A DNA stretch of 33,760 nt from an uncultured Prevotella sp. (GCA_900548745.1 URLQ01000008.1:1-33760), one strand, 5' to 3'. Shown: positions 14,729-23,066, counted from the stretch's first letter. The notes: generated by a model from the letters alone, not told the origin. Program-made: numbers and translations.

Positions 14729-16207
14729 TTATTTTATCAGCTGTTTGACGGCATTGTGCCATCCTTCGATATTCTTGTCTATCCAGGCTTTGTTGTCTTG
14801 AGCCTCGATGCGTCCTTTGCTGTGTCTTAGCTTGGCAACCTCTTCAAAGCTGTTCCATACCTTCCGCGACAGTCCATTCATGACAACGGCTCCCAGAGCA
14901 GAAGCCTCTTCCACATCAGAACGGTTTACAGGCACTCTCAGACAGTCTGCCTGGAACTGCATGAGGAAGTTGTTCTTTGTTGGTCCTCCGTCCACACGTA
15001 TTTCCTTGAGGCTTATTCCTGCCTTCACGGTCATTGCCTTCACGAGGTCATTCACCTGGTATGCGATAGACTCAAGGGCTGCACGAAGGAAGTGGGCACG
15101 TGTAGTGGCAAAGGTCATTCCCATTACGGCGGCTTTTACACTGTCGTTCCACCAAGGGGCGCCGAGTCCTGCAAATGCCGGTACGAAGTATACTCCGCCA
15201 TTGTCTTCAACGGATGTAGCTTCTTCCTCCACTTCTGCTGGTGAGACAATCATCTTCAGTTGCTCCTGCAGCCATTTCAGAGTAGCTCCTGTGCTGTGTA
15301 TGTTTCCTTCAAAGGCATAGAACACCTTGCCGAGAGCGGCGAATCCGATAGAAGTAACCAGTCCGTCAGGAGCAGCAGCCGCTTTCTCGCCGATATTTAC
15401 CATTACCGAAGAACCGGTTCCATAGGTAGCCTTTCCAAGTCCTTCCTCGAAGCACATCTGTCCTGTCAGTGCTCCATGCGAATCGCCGAGTACTCCGGCT
15501 ATCGTTATTGGTTTGTTGAAGATACCTCCAATAGTGGTCTCTCCGAACACTCCATCGCAAGGTAGAAGTTCTGGCATCATACTTCGTGGAATACCAAACA
15601 GCTTCAGCAGGTCGTCGTCCCACTGCAGCGTGTGGATATTCATGAGCATGGTTCGTGAGGCATTGGTATAGTCGGAGACATGATGCTTACCGTCAGTAAG
15701 TTTCCATATGAGCCATGACTCCATTGTTCCCATCAGCAGTTCACCACGTTCGGCTTTCTCTTTAGCTCCTTCTACATTGTCGAGAATCCATTTTGCACCG
15801 CTGGCAGCAAAATAAGGATCGATAAGCAGGCCGCTCTTCTCCATAACCATCGGCCCATAGCCTTCTGCTTTCAGCTTGTTACATATTTCTGCACCACGCA
15901 TGCACTGCCATACTACGGCGTTGTAGACAGGTTTTCCTGTAGTCTTGTCCCAAACCACAACGGTCTCTCTTTGGTTTGTTATTGCCAGAGAGTAGTTGGC
16001 TTCCATGTCAGCATCGCGCATAAGCTCCTTTACAGCCATGAGCACGTTGTTGTAAATTTCCTCAGCATCATGTTCTACCCATCCGGCTTTCGGATAGTAC
16101 TGGTGATGTTCCACATTGACACGTTGCAGCATCTCACACTGCTCGTTGAAGAGCATTGCCTTGGTTGCCGAAGTACTTTGGTCTATTGCTATTATGTAAT
16201 TGTTCAT
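14729..16207 (-). CDS. FGGY-family carbohydrate kinase, glycerol-kinase-like
   Basis: A 492-residue ATP-dependent sugar kinase closest in sequence pattern to glycerol kinase. Seen: IAIDQSTSATKAMLF (ATP loop), NQRETVVVW (78-86), YNAVVWQCMR (95-104), LIDPYFAASGAKW (128-140), DYTNASRTMLMNIHTL, LGDSHGAL (240-247), YGTGSSVMVN and a C-terminal GGPTKNNFLMQ. Of the glycerol-binding residues known from GlpK, R80-E81, W100, Y132 and D242 are kept. The glutamine after the catalytic aspartate is serine here (S243), and the DPYF loop differs. With an isomerase and transketolase around it, I infer a small ketose substrate such as apulose rather than glycerol. Plain glycerol kinase cannot be excluded. Confidence 0.85.
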   Translation of the reverse strand: MNNYIIAIDQSTSATKAMLFNEQCEMLQRVNVEHHQYYPKAGWVEHDAEEIYNNVLMAVKELMRDADMEANYSLAITNQRETVVVWDKTTGKPVYNAVVWQCMRGAEICNKLKAEGYGPMVMEKSGLLIDPYFAASGAKWILDNVEGAKEKAERGELLMGTMESWLIWKLTDGKHHVSDYTNASRTMLMNIHTLQWDDDLLKLFGIPRSMMPELLPCDGVFGETTIGGIFNKPITIAGVLGDSHGALTGQMCFEEGLGKATYGTGSSVMVNIGEKAAAAPDGLVTSIGFAALGKVFYAFEGNIHSTGATLKWLQEQLKMIVSPAEVEEEATSVEDNGGVYFVPAFAGLGAPWWNDSVKAAVMGMTFATTRAHFLRAALESIAYQVNDLVKAMTVKAGISLKEIRVDGGPTKNNFLMQFQADCLRVPVNRSDVEEASALGAVVMNGLSRKVWNSFEEVAKLRHSKGRIEAQDNKAWIDKNIEGWHNAVKQLIK

Positions 16208-16268
16208 TTAGTCTTAATAGAATTAGGTAGATGGTCAGGAAAGCATGTTCCCGACTTGTATTATTTAA

Positions 16269-16324
16269 GGATTAGAGAATTAAAGAAAAGTGCTAATGGC
16301 AAAGTTCCTTTAATTCTCTAATCC
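16269..16324. repeat. Perfect 17-bp inverted repeat inside the sugar operon
   Basis: GGATTAGAGAATTAAAG (16269-16285) and its exact complement at 16308-16324 are separated by 22 bases. It lies in the 132-bp gap between the transketolase C half and the kinase. There is no good T-run on the minus strand after it, so it may set mRNA processing or partial termination rather than full termination. Confidence 0.75.
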
Positions 16325-16339
16325 TCCATAATGTTTGTT

Positions 16340-17266
16340 TTATTTCTTCAAGAAGTCGAGTGCACTCTTTACGATACCCTCGGCGTCCATTCCATAGTGG
16401 TGGAAGATTTCCTTGTTGTTTCCATGTACAACGTTCTCGTCAGGGATGCCGATAATGCGTACCGGTACAGGATTCTCGGAGAGAGTCTCTGTGACGATAC
16501 CTCCGAGTCCACCGAACTGGCTGTGCTCCTCCACTGTTATTATGCGTCCGGTCTCTGCAGCAGCCTTCTTTATTGCTTCTGCGTCGAATGGTTTCAATGA
16601 TGACATGTCAAGTACACGTACGCTGATACCTTGCTCCTTTAGTTGGAGTCCTGCCTGATAAGCATGGTATACAGTTTCTCCACATCCGATGATGGTAAGG
16701 TCTTTACCGTCAAGGAGCATGTTTGCTTTGCCGAGCTGGAAGTCGAAATCGTCGTTCTCATATACATCAGGTACGGCAGCACGACCTACACGTACATATA
16801 CAGGATGAGGGAAGTCAACGAGCAGCTTCACGAGTTTTCGTGTCTGTCTTGCGTCACAAGGCAGTACGATGTTCATGCCAGGGAAAGTGCGCAGTGCTGC
16901 AATGTCGTGCAGACTGTGGTGTGTTGCACCGAGTGCTCCGTAAGCCACACCTCCGCTCACTCCGAGAATCTTTACAGGATTCTCGCTGTATGCGAGGTCA
17001 ACCTTTACCTGCTCCAGACTGCGTGCCACATAGAAGCAAGCCGGTCCGCAAGCAAAAACCTTTTTTCCGCTATGTGCAAGTCCTGCTGCTATTCCCACAG
17101 CATCCTGCTCCGCGATACCACATTCAACGAACTGTTCTGGCAGTTGGTCGGCGAAATCGTTCAGAGTCACTGAACCACGTGCGTCGGTTGTAACTGCAAT
17201 AATATCCTTGTCCTGCTTTGCCAGTTCCAGCAAAGTGTCAGTAAAACTTTTTCTACAAGCTATCAT
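16340..17266 (-). CDS. Split transketolase, C-terminal subunit
   Basis: A 308-residue protein covering the pyrimidine-binding and C-terminal domains of transketolase. The catalytic glutamate lies in FVECGIAEQDAVGIAAGLA (E53 in IAEQ), followed by GPACFYVARSLEQVKVDLAY, THHSLHDIAALRTFPGMNIV and the C-terminal DMSSLKPFD and EEHSQFGGLGG. It needs the N-terminal subunit encoded 17 bp upstream to make the thiamine-diphosphate site at the interface. Split forms occur in housekeeping and in dedicated catabolic transketolases such as the apulose-4-phosphate enzyme AptAB. The operon points to the latter use, but this is inference. Confidence 0.88.
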   Translation of the reverse strand: MIACRKSFTDTLLELAKQDKDIIAVTTDARGSVTLNDFADQLPEQFVECGIAEQDAVGIAAGLAHSGKKVFACGPACFYVARSLEQVKVDLAYSENPVKILGVSGGVAYGALGATHHSLHDIAALRTFPGMNIVLPCDARQTRKLVKLLVDFPHPVYVRVGRAAVPDVYENDDFDFQLGKANMLLDGKDLTIIGCGETVYHAYQAGLQLKEQGISVRVLDMSSLKPFDAEAIKKAAAETGRIITVEEHSQFGGLGGIVTETLSENPVPVRIIGIPDENVVHGNNKEIFHHYGMDAEGIVKSALDFLKK

Positions 17267-17283
17267 AGTTCCAAATGTGTATT

Positions 17284-18108
17284 TTAAAGGTTCTTTATTC
17301 TTTCGTCAATCTCTGAGAGAGCCTGTTTATACTGCTCCTCGTTCGGCATGCCGTGGTGCCATTTAGCAATGTTCTCCATGTAGGATACGCCTTTGCCCTT
17401 GGTCGTGTTGGATACAATCAGGTGAGGCTTTCCGTTGGTATAGTCGATGCTGTCGATGGTCTTTACAATGTCCTCCATGTCGTCACCGTTCATAACCTTC
17501 ACGTCCCATCCGAAGGCTGTCCAGCGTGCGCTGATGTCTTCTATCGCCATTACATCCTCGGTGTTGCCGCTGATTTGCAGATGGTTGCGGTCGATGATAG
17601 CCACGAGGTTGTCAAGCTTGTACTGATGTCCAGCCATTGCAGCCTCGTAGATAGAGCCTTCTCCCTGCTCTCCGTCGCCCATCATTACGAAAGTCTTGTA
17701 GCTTTTCTTGTCCATCTTGGCAGCGAGAGCCATTCCCACGCCGATAGGCAGTCCGTGTCCGAGAGCACCGGTGTTTACCTCAATGCCAGGAACTTCGATA
17801 GTAGGATGTCCGCTCAGGATAGAACCGAACTTTCCGAGAGTATCGGTAATTTCCTTCTTCAGGAATCCTTTGGCCTCAAGAGTAACGTAGAGAGCTTCTA
17901 CGCAGTGGCCCTTGCTAAGCACGAAGCGGTCGCGCTCAGGGTTCTTCGGGTCTTTAGGGTCAACGTTAAGATACTTGAAATAGAGAGCTGTCATTACGTT
18001 GAGGCATGACAGGTCACCGCCGATGTGTCCGGCTCCTGCATTGTAGACAACTTCGATAAGTCTTCTGCGGTCTACTTCTGCTTGCTTTGTAAGTTCTTTT
18101 GTATTCAT
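17284..18108 (-). CDS. Split transketolase, N-terminal subunit
   Basis: A 274-residue thiamine-diphosphate-binding (PP domain) half of transketolase. GAGHIGGDLS (25-34), SKGH (65-68), SGHPTIEVPGIEVNTGALGH (99-118) and the metal/cofactor motif GDGEQGEG with N175 (144-175) are all present. Histidines H28, H68 and H101 match those that line the active site in the family. C2-unit transfer from a ketose phosphate to an aldose phosphate is the expected reaction, together with the downstream subunit. It is the first gene of the four-gene operon. A nine-bp inverted repeat about 60-90 bp upstream could be its operator. Confidence 0.89.
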   Translation of the reverse strand: MNTKELTKQAEVDRRRLIEVVYNAGAGHIGGDLSCLNVMTALYFKYLNVDPKDPKNPERDRFVLSKGHCVEALYVTLEAKGFLKKEITDTLGKFGSILSGHPTIEVPGIEVNTGALGHGLPIGVGMALAAKMDKKSYKTFVMMGDGEQGEGSIYEAAMAGHQYKLDNLVAIIDRNHLQISGNTEDVMAIEDISARWTAFGWDVKVMNGDDMEDIVKTIDSIDYTNGKPHLIVSNTTKGKGVSYMENIAKWHHGMPNEEQYKQALSEIDERIKNL

Positions 18109-18165
18109 GATAATAATACTTTTATTCTAATCAGACAGTATATTTATATACCTATTATATTTGAC

Positions 18166-18201
18166 GCATACCATTATGATTTGTAATATATGATGGTATG
18201 C
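18166..18201. promoter_or_regulatory. Operator-like inverted repeat upstream of the sugar operon
   Basis: GCATACCAT (18166-18174) and ATGGTATGC (18193-18201) form a perfect nine-bp inverted repeat with an 18-bp spacer. The minus-strand TAATTTG (18201-18207) overlapping its edge is the only -7-like sequence there. The placement suits a sugar-responsive repressor or activator. No regulator gene is in the window. Confidence 0.45.
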
Positions 18202-18207
18202 AAATTA

Positions 18208-18426
18208 TCTGTAATTAATAATCTAAAAGTCCCGATGTCCTCCATTTATCATTTTTTCAGATACTCTGCCGTCATTGATGCCGGCGCATTTGTTGAAGGC
18301 AAGAAGTAACGGTAGAAGTCGTATGTGCCTGTAGAGCTATTTGAAAACGATATGCAATGTTACTAAAAATAATCTGTATTGGCAAGCTTCTTTTTTGAAT
18401 ATGTCGGAAAAACCAAATATTTTCCT
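18208..18426. other. Spacer between divergent operons
   Basis: I see no gene in this stretch. The forward open frame that begins at 18341 is an upstream extension of the SDR gene. It would be translated from ahead of that gene's promoter and adds residues unlike the family, so I reject it. No terminator or further repeat stands out. Confidence 0.5.
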
Positions 18427-18434
18427 TACATTTG
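18427..18434 (+). promoter_or_regulatory. -7 element of the SDR and PAP2 pair
   Basis: TACATTTG matches TAnnTTTG and is followed 21 bp later by the start codon at 18455. It supports the short form of the SDR gene, with a leader of only about 15 nt. Confidence 0.55.
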
Positions 18435-18454
18435 CACGGATAAACAAACAGAAA

Positions 18455-19456
18455 ATGGAAAAACAGAAAATACTGGTAACCGGAGCAACAGGGTTTATAG
18501 GCAGCTTTATTGTTGCGGAAGCCCTTGACAGAGGTATGGAAGTATGGGCGGCGACAAGACGTTCCAGTTCTCGAAAATACCTTCAGCAGCCGGGAATAAA
18601 TTTTATAGAACTCGATTTAGGCAGCGAGGAGAAGCTGAAGGAGCAGCTTTCTGGTTATAGCTTTGATTATGTGGTTCATGCCGCAGGAGTGACGAAATGT
18701 CTGAACAGTAAGGATTTCTTTCGTACGAACACTGATGGGACAAAGCATCTTGCAAATGTTCTGATAGAAATGAAGATGCCCATCAAGAGGTTCGTGTTTG
18801 TGAGCAGCCTGAGTATTCTTGGGGCAATACGTGAGCGGCAGCCTTATACAGAGATAACCGACAATGACGTGCCGCAGCCAAACACGGCTTACGGCAAGAG
18901 CAAGCTTGAGGCGGAAAACTACCTGCGCTCGTTGTCGGACTTCCCTTTCGTGATACTTCGTCCTACGGGAGTGTACGGGCCGAGAGAGAAAGACTATTTC
19001 ATGATGGCACAGAGCATAAAGAAGCATGTGGACTTTGCTGTTGGCTATAAACGGCAGGACATTACATTTATATATGTAAAAGATGTCGTTCAGGCTGTGT
19101 TCCTTGCCCTTTCCCATGACGTATGCCGCAAGAGCTTCATTCTAAGTGATGGAAAAGTATATTCTTCGCGTACCTTCAGTGATCTGATAAAGAAAGAGCT
19201 TGGTGTGAAGCATGTGCTGCGTATCGTAGCACCGATATGGTTCCTGAAGGTGGTGTCAACGGTGGCAGAGGAAATGGCACATCTTACAGGACGTATATCT
19301 GCCCTTAACCGTGACAAATATAATATTATGAAGCAGCGCAACTGGCGTTGCGACATAAGTGCCGCAAGACGGGAGCTTGGTTTCAAGCCAGAGTATGATC
19401 TGGAGCGTGGAGTAAGAATAACAATGAAATGGTATAAAGATGAAGGCTGGATTTAA
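18455..19456 (+). CDS. Extended short-chain dehydrogenase (NAD-dependent epimerase/reductase family)
   Basis: A 333-residue Rossmann-fold oxidoreductase. ILVTGATGFIGSFIVAEAL near the N-terminus is the NAD(P)-binding TGxxGxxG motif. HAAGVTKC, the serine of FVSSLSILG, and YGKSK (catalytic Tyr and Lys) form the active site, and LRPTGVYGPRE is the usual post-catalytic loop. The start at 18455 puts the Rossmann strand at residue 5 and follows a -7 element directly; the longer frame from 18341 does not. It overlaps the PAP2-type gene by 17 bp, so the two act together. Relatives include nucleotide-sugar epimerases and the bacterial ceramide reductase. A lipid-related substrate is suggested by the neighbour but not shown. 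Confidence 0.86.
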   Translation: MEKQKILVTGATGFIGSFIVAEALDRGMEVWAATRRSSSRKYLQQPGINFIELDLGSEEKLKEQLSGYSFDYVVHAAGVTKCLNSKDFFRTNTDGTKHLANVLIEMKMPIKRFVFVSSLSILGAIRERQPYTEITDNDVPQPNTAYGKSKLEAENYLRSLSDFPFVILRPTGVYGPREKDYFMMAQSIKKHVDFAVGYKRQDITFIYVKDVVQAVFLALSHDVCRKSFILSDGKVYSSRTFSDLIKKELGVKHVLRIVAPIWFLKVVSTVAEEMAHLTGRISALNRDKYNIMKQRNWRCDISAARRELGFKPEYDLERGVRITMKWYKDEGWI

Positions 19457-20423
19457 TATAAAAGACTTGTTTAAGATAGAGGCAAAGCCACGTCGTGGAC
19501 TTTTTGCCCTGGAGTGGGTGATGCTTGCATATCTGGTGTTCACACTGCTCATGGTGTTCTTTACATATACAAAGGTTGTCAACCCCGAAGCCATGATATG
19601 GGGTAGGGTGCGCATCGTGGTAGTAACTCTCGCCATGTGGGGTGTATACCGGATGGTGCCATGCAAGCTCACTAAGTTTGCACGTATCAGTGTACAGATG
19701 GCTCTTCTGAGCTGGTGGTACCCCGACACATACGAACTGAACCGCCTTCTGCCAAACCTCGATCATGTGTTTGCACAGATGGAACAAGGTCTCTTCGGAT
19801 GCCAGCCGGCACTGTACTTCGCCCAGATATTCTCCTCACCCGTAATCAGTGAACTGATGGATATGGGCTATGCCTCGTATTATCCGATGATAGTGCTTGC
19901 CGCCGTTTATTATTTCATTTGGAAATACAATGAGTATGAGCGTGCTGCCTTTGTCATAATGGCTTCATTCTTTGCTTATTACGTAATATTCGTGCTTGTA
20001 CCCGTCACCGGACCTACATTCTATTATAAAGCCGTTGGCATAGACCAGATAACAGCCGGAGTGTTCCCTAATCTCCACGACTATTTCAATTCTCACACCG
20101 ACTGTCTGCCGAGCCCTGGTTACACCGATGGCATATTCTACCAGCTGGTTGAAGACGCGAAGGCGGCAGGAGAGCGCCCTACGGCAGCATTCCCGAGCAG
20201 CCATGTGGGAATAAGCACGGTAATAATGTTTCTTGTATGGCACACCAAGAACCGTCGTCTCTTCTATTGCATGATACCGTTCTATGCATTCCTCTGCATG
20301 GCAACGGTTTACATACAGGCACATTATGCCGTAGATGCTTTGGCGGGATTCGTTTCTGGCGCAGCCTTCTATTTCCTCTTCATGTTCCTTTCACGTGGAA
20401 TGGTGGGGAAAACGAGGCGATAA
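19440..20423 (+). CDS. PAP2_3-type membrane phosphatase/phosphotransferase, inositol-phosphorylceramide-synthase-like
   Basis: A 327-residue polytopic inner-membrane protein with about six hydrophobic segments. The PAP2 signatures are KAAGERPT, FPSSHVGIS (catalytic His) and QAHYAVDALAG (nucleophile-activating His and Asp), all in the C-terminal half. The third motif lacks the arginine of classical PAP2 phosphatases and looks like the PAP2_3 branch that includes Aur1-type inositol phosphotransferases. Its first bases overlap the SDR gene. Bacteroidales make sphingolipids, including phosphoinositol ceramides, so a headgroup transfer or phospholipid phosphatase role fits. The precise substrate is inference. 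Confidence 0.8.
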   Translation: MKAGFNIKDLFKIEAKPRRGLFALEWVMLAYLVFTLLMVFFTYTKVVNPEAMIWGRVRIVVVTLAMWGVYRMVPCKLTKFARISVQMALLSWWYPDTYELNRLLPNLDHVFAQMEQGLFGCQPALYFAQIFSSPVISELMDMGYASYYPMIVLAAVYYFIWKYNEYERAAFVIMASFFAYYVIFVLVPVTGPTFYYKAVGIDQITAGVFPNLHDYFNSHTDCLPSPGYTDGIFYQLVEDAKAAGERPTAAFPSSHVGISTVIMFLVWHTKNRRLFYCMIPFYAFLCMATVYIQAHYAVDALAGFVSGAAFYFLFMFLSRGMVGKTRR

Positions 20424-20478
20424 CTCATCTAAAAGTAAAAAGAACAGATACATAAGAAGATTATTAAGGAAAAACAAC

Positions 20479-20507
20479 TTGCGTTTCAGTAAAAATTCAT
20501 ACATTTG
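20479..20507 (+). promoter_or_regulatory. Promoter of the CoA-transferase gene
   Basis: TACATTTG (20500-20507) is an exact TAnnTTTG, with TTG at 20479-20481 18 bp upstream, slightly short. The leader is about 65 nt. Confidence 0.6.
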
Positions 20508-20578
20508 CAAATGTGTTCCGCGGATAAGTGAAACGGGCACTACTTAACCCTAAAAATATTAACGAAAATCATATCATT

Positions 20579-22069
20579 ATGGCTTACACACGTATGACAG
20601 CGGCGGAGGCAGCCGCACTAATAAAGAATGGTGACAATATCGGACTTAGCGGATTTACTCCAGCTGGTTCGGCAAAGGCAACAACACGCGAACTTGCAAA
20701 AAAAGCTGAGGCTGAACATGCAGCAGGAAGAGAGTTCCAGATAAGTCTCTTTACAGGAGCTTCTACAGGACAGAGTACCGACGGAGTGCTCACCGAGGCT
20801 CATGCCATAAAATACCGTGCCCCTTATACTACAAACCCATCATTCCGCAAAAGCGTGAACATGGGAGAGATAGCATACAACGACATACACCTCAGCCACA
20901 TGGCACAGGAGCTGCGCTATGGCTTCTATGGCGACATCGACTGGGCTATCCTTGAGGTCTGCGATATAGAGGAAGACGGCGACATCGTAAAGGCTTATCT
21001 TACGGCAGCAGGAGGTATCAGCCCTACAGTGGCACGCTTGGCAAAGCACGTGATACTGGAGCTTAACGCCTTCCATAGCAAAGACGCAAAACTCCTGCAT
21101 GACGTTTATGAACCGCTCGACCCGCCAATGCGCCAGCCTATTCCTATTGTTAACGTTGGCGACCGTATAGGAAAGCCTTACGTTGAGATTGATAAGAAGA
21201 AGCTTGTGGGCGTCGTAGAGTGCGACATTCCCGATGAGGCTCGTGCATTCAAGGACAGCGACCCTATAACAGATCAGATTGGTCACAACGTGGCAGCATT
21301 CCTTGTAAACGACATGAAGCGCGGCATAATCCCATCTACATTCCTTCCTTTGCAGAGCGGTGTGGGAAGTACTGCAAACGCTATCCTCGGTGCACTGGGC
21401 AAGGACAAAGCTGTGCCAGACTTCAATGTATATACAGAGGTTATGCAGGACAGCGTCGTTGAGATGATGCTCGAAGGAAGAGTGAAAGACGCTTCGGCTT
21501 GCTCTCTGACTGTTTCCAACGAGTGTCTGAAGCAGGTTTACGACAATATCAACTACTTCAAGGATCACGTGACATTGCGTCAGAGCGAGATTTCAAACTC
21601 TCCTGAGGTTATCCGTCGACTCGGCGTAATAGCTATTAACACAGCTATCGAGGTGGACATCTACGGAAACGCAAACTCTACGCACATCAGCGGAACGAAG
21701 ATGATGAACGGTATCGGTGGTAGCGGTGACTTCGAGCGCAACGCATACATCAGTATCTTCACATGTCCTTCTACAGCAAAGGGCGGCTTGATAAGCAGCA
21801 TCGTGCCGATGGTGAGCCATCAGGACCACTCGGAGCACGACGTGAACGTAATCGTGACAGAGCAGGGCGTAGCAGACTTGAGAGGAAAGAGTCCTATCGA
21901 GCGCGCTCATCTTATTATCGAGAACTGTGCTCATCCTGACTACAAGCCTATCCTCCGTGCTTATCTTGAGCAGGCTAAGATGGGACAGACACGCCACAAC
22001 CTCGGCAAGGCATTCGCTATGCATATAGCATTGGCTGAGAAGGGCGATATGAGACTGACAGAAATGTAA
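20579..22069 (+). CDS. Acetyl-CoA hydrolase/transferase, probably succinyl-CoA:acetate CoA-transferase
   Basis: A 496-residue cytosolic CoA-transferase of the Cat1/AarC family, full length for that family. Seen: GFTPAGSAKATTRELAKKAE (N-terminal), TGASTGQSTDGVL, the VYTEVMQDSVVEMM segment that carries the catalytic glutamate, and the C-terminal NGIGGSGDFERNAYISIF CoA-binding region. Start at 20579 (MAYTRMTAAEAA) is preferred; the 51-bp upstream extension is polar and unlike the family. In Bacteroidales such an enzyme moves CoA between succinate, acetate and propionate in fermentation. Its C-rich third positions and strong promoter suggest high expression. The SGNH gene begins nine bases after its stop. 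Confidence 0.9.
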   Translation: MAYTRMTAAEAAALIKNGDNIGLSGFTPAGSAKATTRELAKKAEAEHAAGREFQISLFTGASTGQSTDGVLTEAHAIKYRAPYTTNPSFRKSVNMGEIAYNDIHLSHMAQELRYGFYGDIDWAILEVCDIEEDGDIVKAYLTAAGGISPTVARLAKHVILELNAFHSKDAKLLHDVYEPLDPPMRQPIPIVNVGDRIGKPYVEIDKKKLVGVVECDIPDEARAFKDSDPITDQIGHNVAAFLVNDMKRGIIPSTFLPLQSGVGSTANAILGALGKDKAVPDFNVYTEVMQDSVVEMMLEGRVKDASACSLTVSNECLKQVYDNINYFKDHVTLRQSEISNSPEVIRRLGVIAINTAIEVDIYGNANSTHISGTKMMNGIGGSGDFERNAYISIFTCPSTAKGGLISSIVPMVSHQDHSEHDVNVIVTEQGVADLRGKSPIERAHLIIENCAHPDYKPILRAYLEQAKMGQTRHNLGKAFAMHIALAEKGDMRLTEM

Positions 22070-22078
22070 TTCATACAG

Positions 22079-22942
22079 ATGAAAAGAATAATATCCATTA
22101 TGGCGGCATTCCTTTTAGGATTGCCGCTTTATTTAAATGCAGAAACGCTGATGCAGTCAGCGACAGTTCCTGATGTCAAGAGCAAGAGCTTCAAAACCAT
22201 GACTCTTATCCACCCTTGGCATGGTAAAAGAGTGGCTTATTTCGGCGACTCCATAACAGATCCGAAGAACAAGGCAGCGGACAATAAATACTGGAGTCTT
22301 CTACAGCAGTGGCTCGGTATTACGCCGTACGTATATGCCGTGAGCGGTAGACAGTGGAACGACATCCCACGTCAGGCAGAACAACTGAGGAAGGAGCACG
22401 GTAACGACTTCGATGCCATACTTATCTTTATAGGCACCAACGATTTCAATGCCGGAGTGCCGGTAGGGGAGTGGTTTACGGAGAATGAAGAGGACGTGAT
22501 GGCTGGCATACACGAACAGAAACATCTTGTAAAACGTATGCGCCAAAATCTTTGCATGACCGATACGACATACAGGGGAAGGATTAACATCGCCTTGGAT
22601 AAAGTGAAGCGCATGTACCCGACAAAGCAGATTGTGCTCATAACCCCTATCCATCGTGCCGGCTTCTACCTCAGCGATACCAACTGGCAGCCCACGGAGG
22701 AGTATCGCAACAAGTGTGGCGAATATGTAAGCCGCTATGTAGAGTCGGTGAAGGAAGCGGGTAACATCTGGAGTGTGCCCGTAATCGACATGAATGCCCT
22801 CTCCGGACTATATCCGCTGATGGACGAGCATGCGCAGTTCTTCAACAAGAAAGATGTAGACCGTCTGCATCCGAATAATGAGGGGCATCGTCGCATGGCA
22901 CTCACTTTAGTATATCAGCTGATGTGCTTGCCTGTATTTTAG
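22079..22942 (+). CDS. Secreted SGNH/GDSL-family hydrolase
   Basis: A 287-residue esterase-type protein with a signal peptide (MKRIISIMAAFLLGLPLYLN, cleavage probably after residue 21) and all four SGNH blocks: FGDSITD (S58 nucleophile), VSGRQWN (G90), IGTNDFN (N121), and DRLHPNNEGH (D261 and H264). It probably removes acyl or acetyl groups from a glycan or lipid in the periplasm or outside. It starts nine bases after the CoA-transferase stop and has no promoter of its own that I can see. The metabolic link to that cytosolic enzyme is unclear. Confidence 0.87.
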   Translation: MKRIISIMAAFLLGLPLYLNAETLMQSATVPDVKSKSFKTMTLIHPWHGKRVAYFGDSITDPKNKAADNKYWSLLQQWLGITPYVYAVSGRQWNDIPRQAEQLRKEHGNDFDAILIFIGTNDFNAGVPVGEWFTENEEDVMAGIHEQKHLVKRMRQNLCMTDTTYRGRINIALDKVKRMYPTKQIVLITPIHRAGFYLSDTNWQPTEEYRNKCGEYVSRYVESVKEAGNIWSVPVIDMNALSGLYPLMDEHAQFFNKKDVDRLHPNNEGHRRMALTLVYQLMCLPVF

Positions 22943-22973
22943 CCTGTATTCCAGGCATTTCCAGATATAAATA

Positions 22974-23019
22974 AAAATCTTAATTCCACACGTGCTGTTT
23001 GTGGAATTAAGATTTTTTT
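22974..23019. terminator. Bidirectional terminator between SGNH and Rpn genes
   Basis: A perfect 17-bp stem (22974-22990 with 23000-23016) has a nine-base loop. It is flanked by T-runs in both directions (TTTTTTT on plus, TTTTTAT on minus), between convergent genes. Confidence 0.9.
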
Positions 23020-23066
23020 GTGACTATAAAAGTACTAACGAATCTTTATATATTCACACGGAGTTA

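Noticed and set aside
18341..18454. N-terminal extension of the SDR gene
   Set aside because: The start codon lies upstream of the probable -7 element, and the extra 38 residues are unlike the family.
20840..21568. Antisense 242-codon frame in the CoA-transferase gene
   Set aside because: Cys/His/Val-rich shadow typical of the complement of a codon-biased gene; no motifs.
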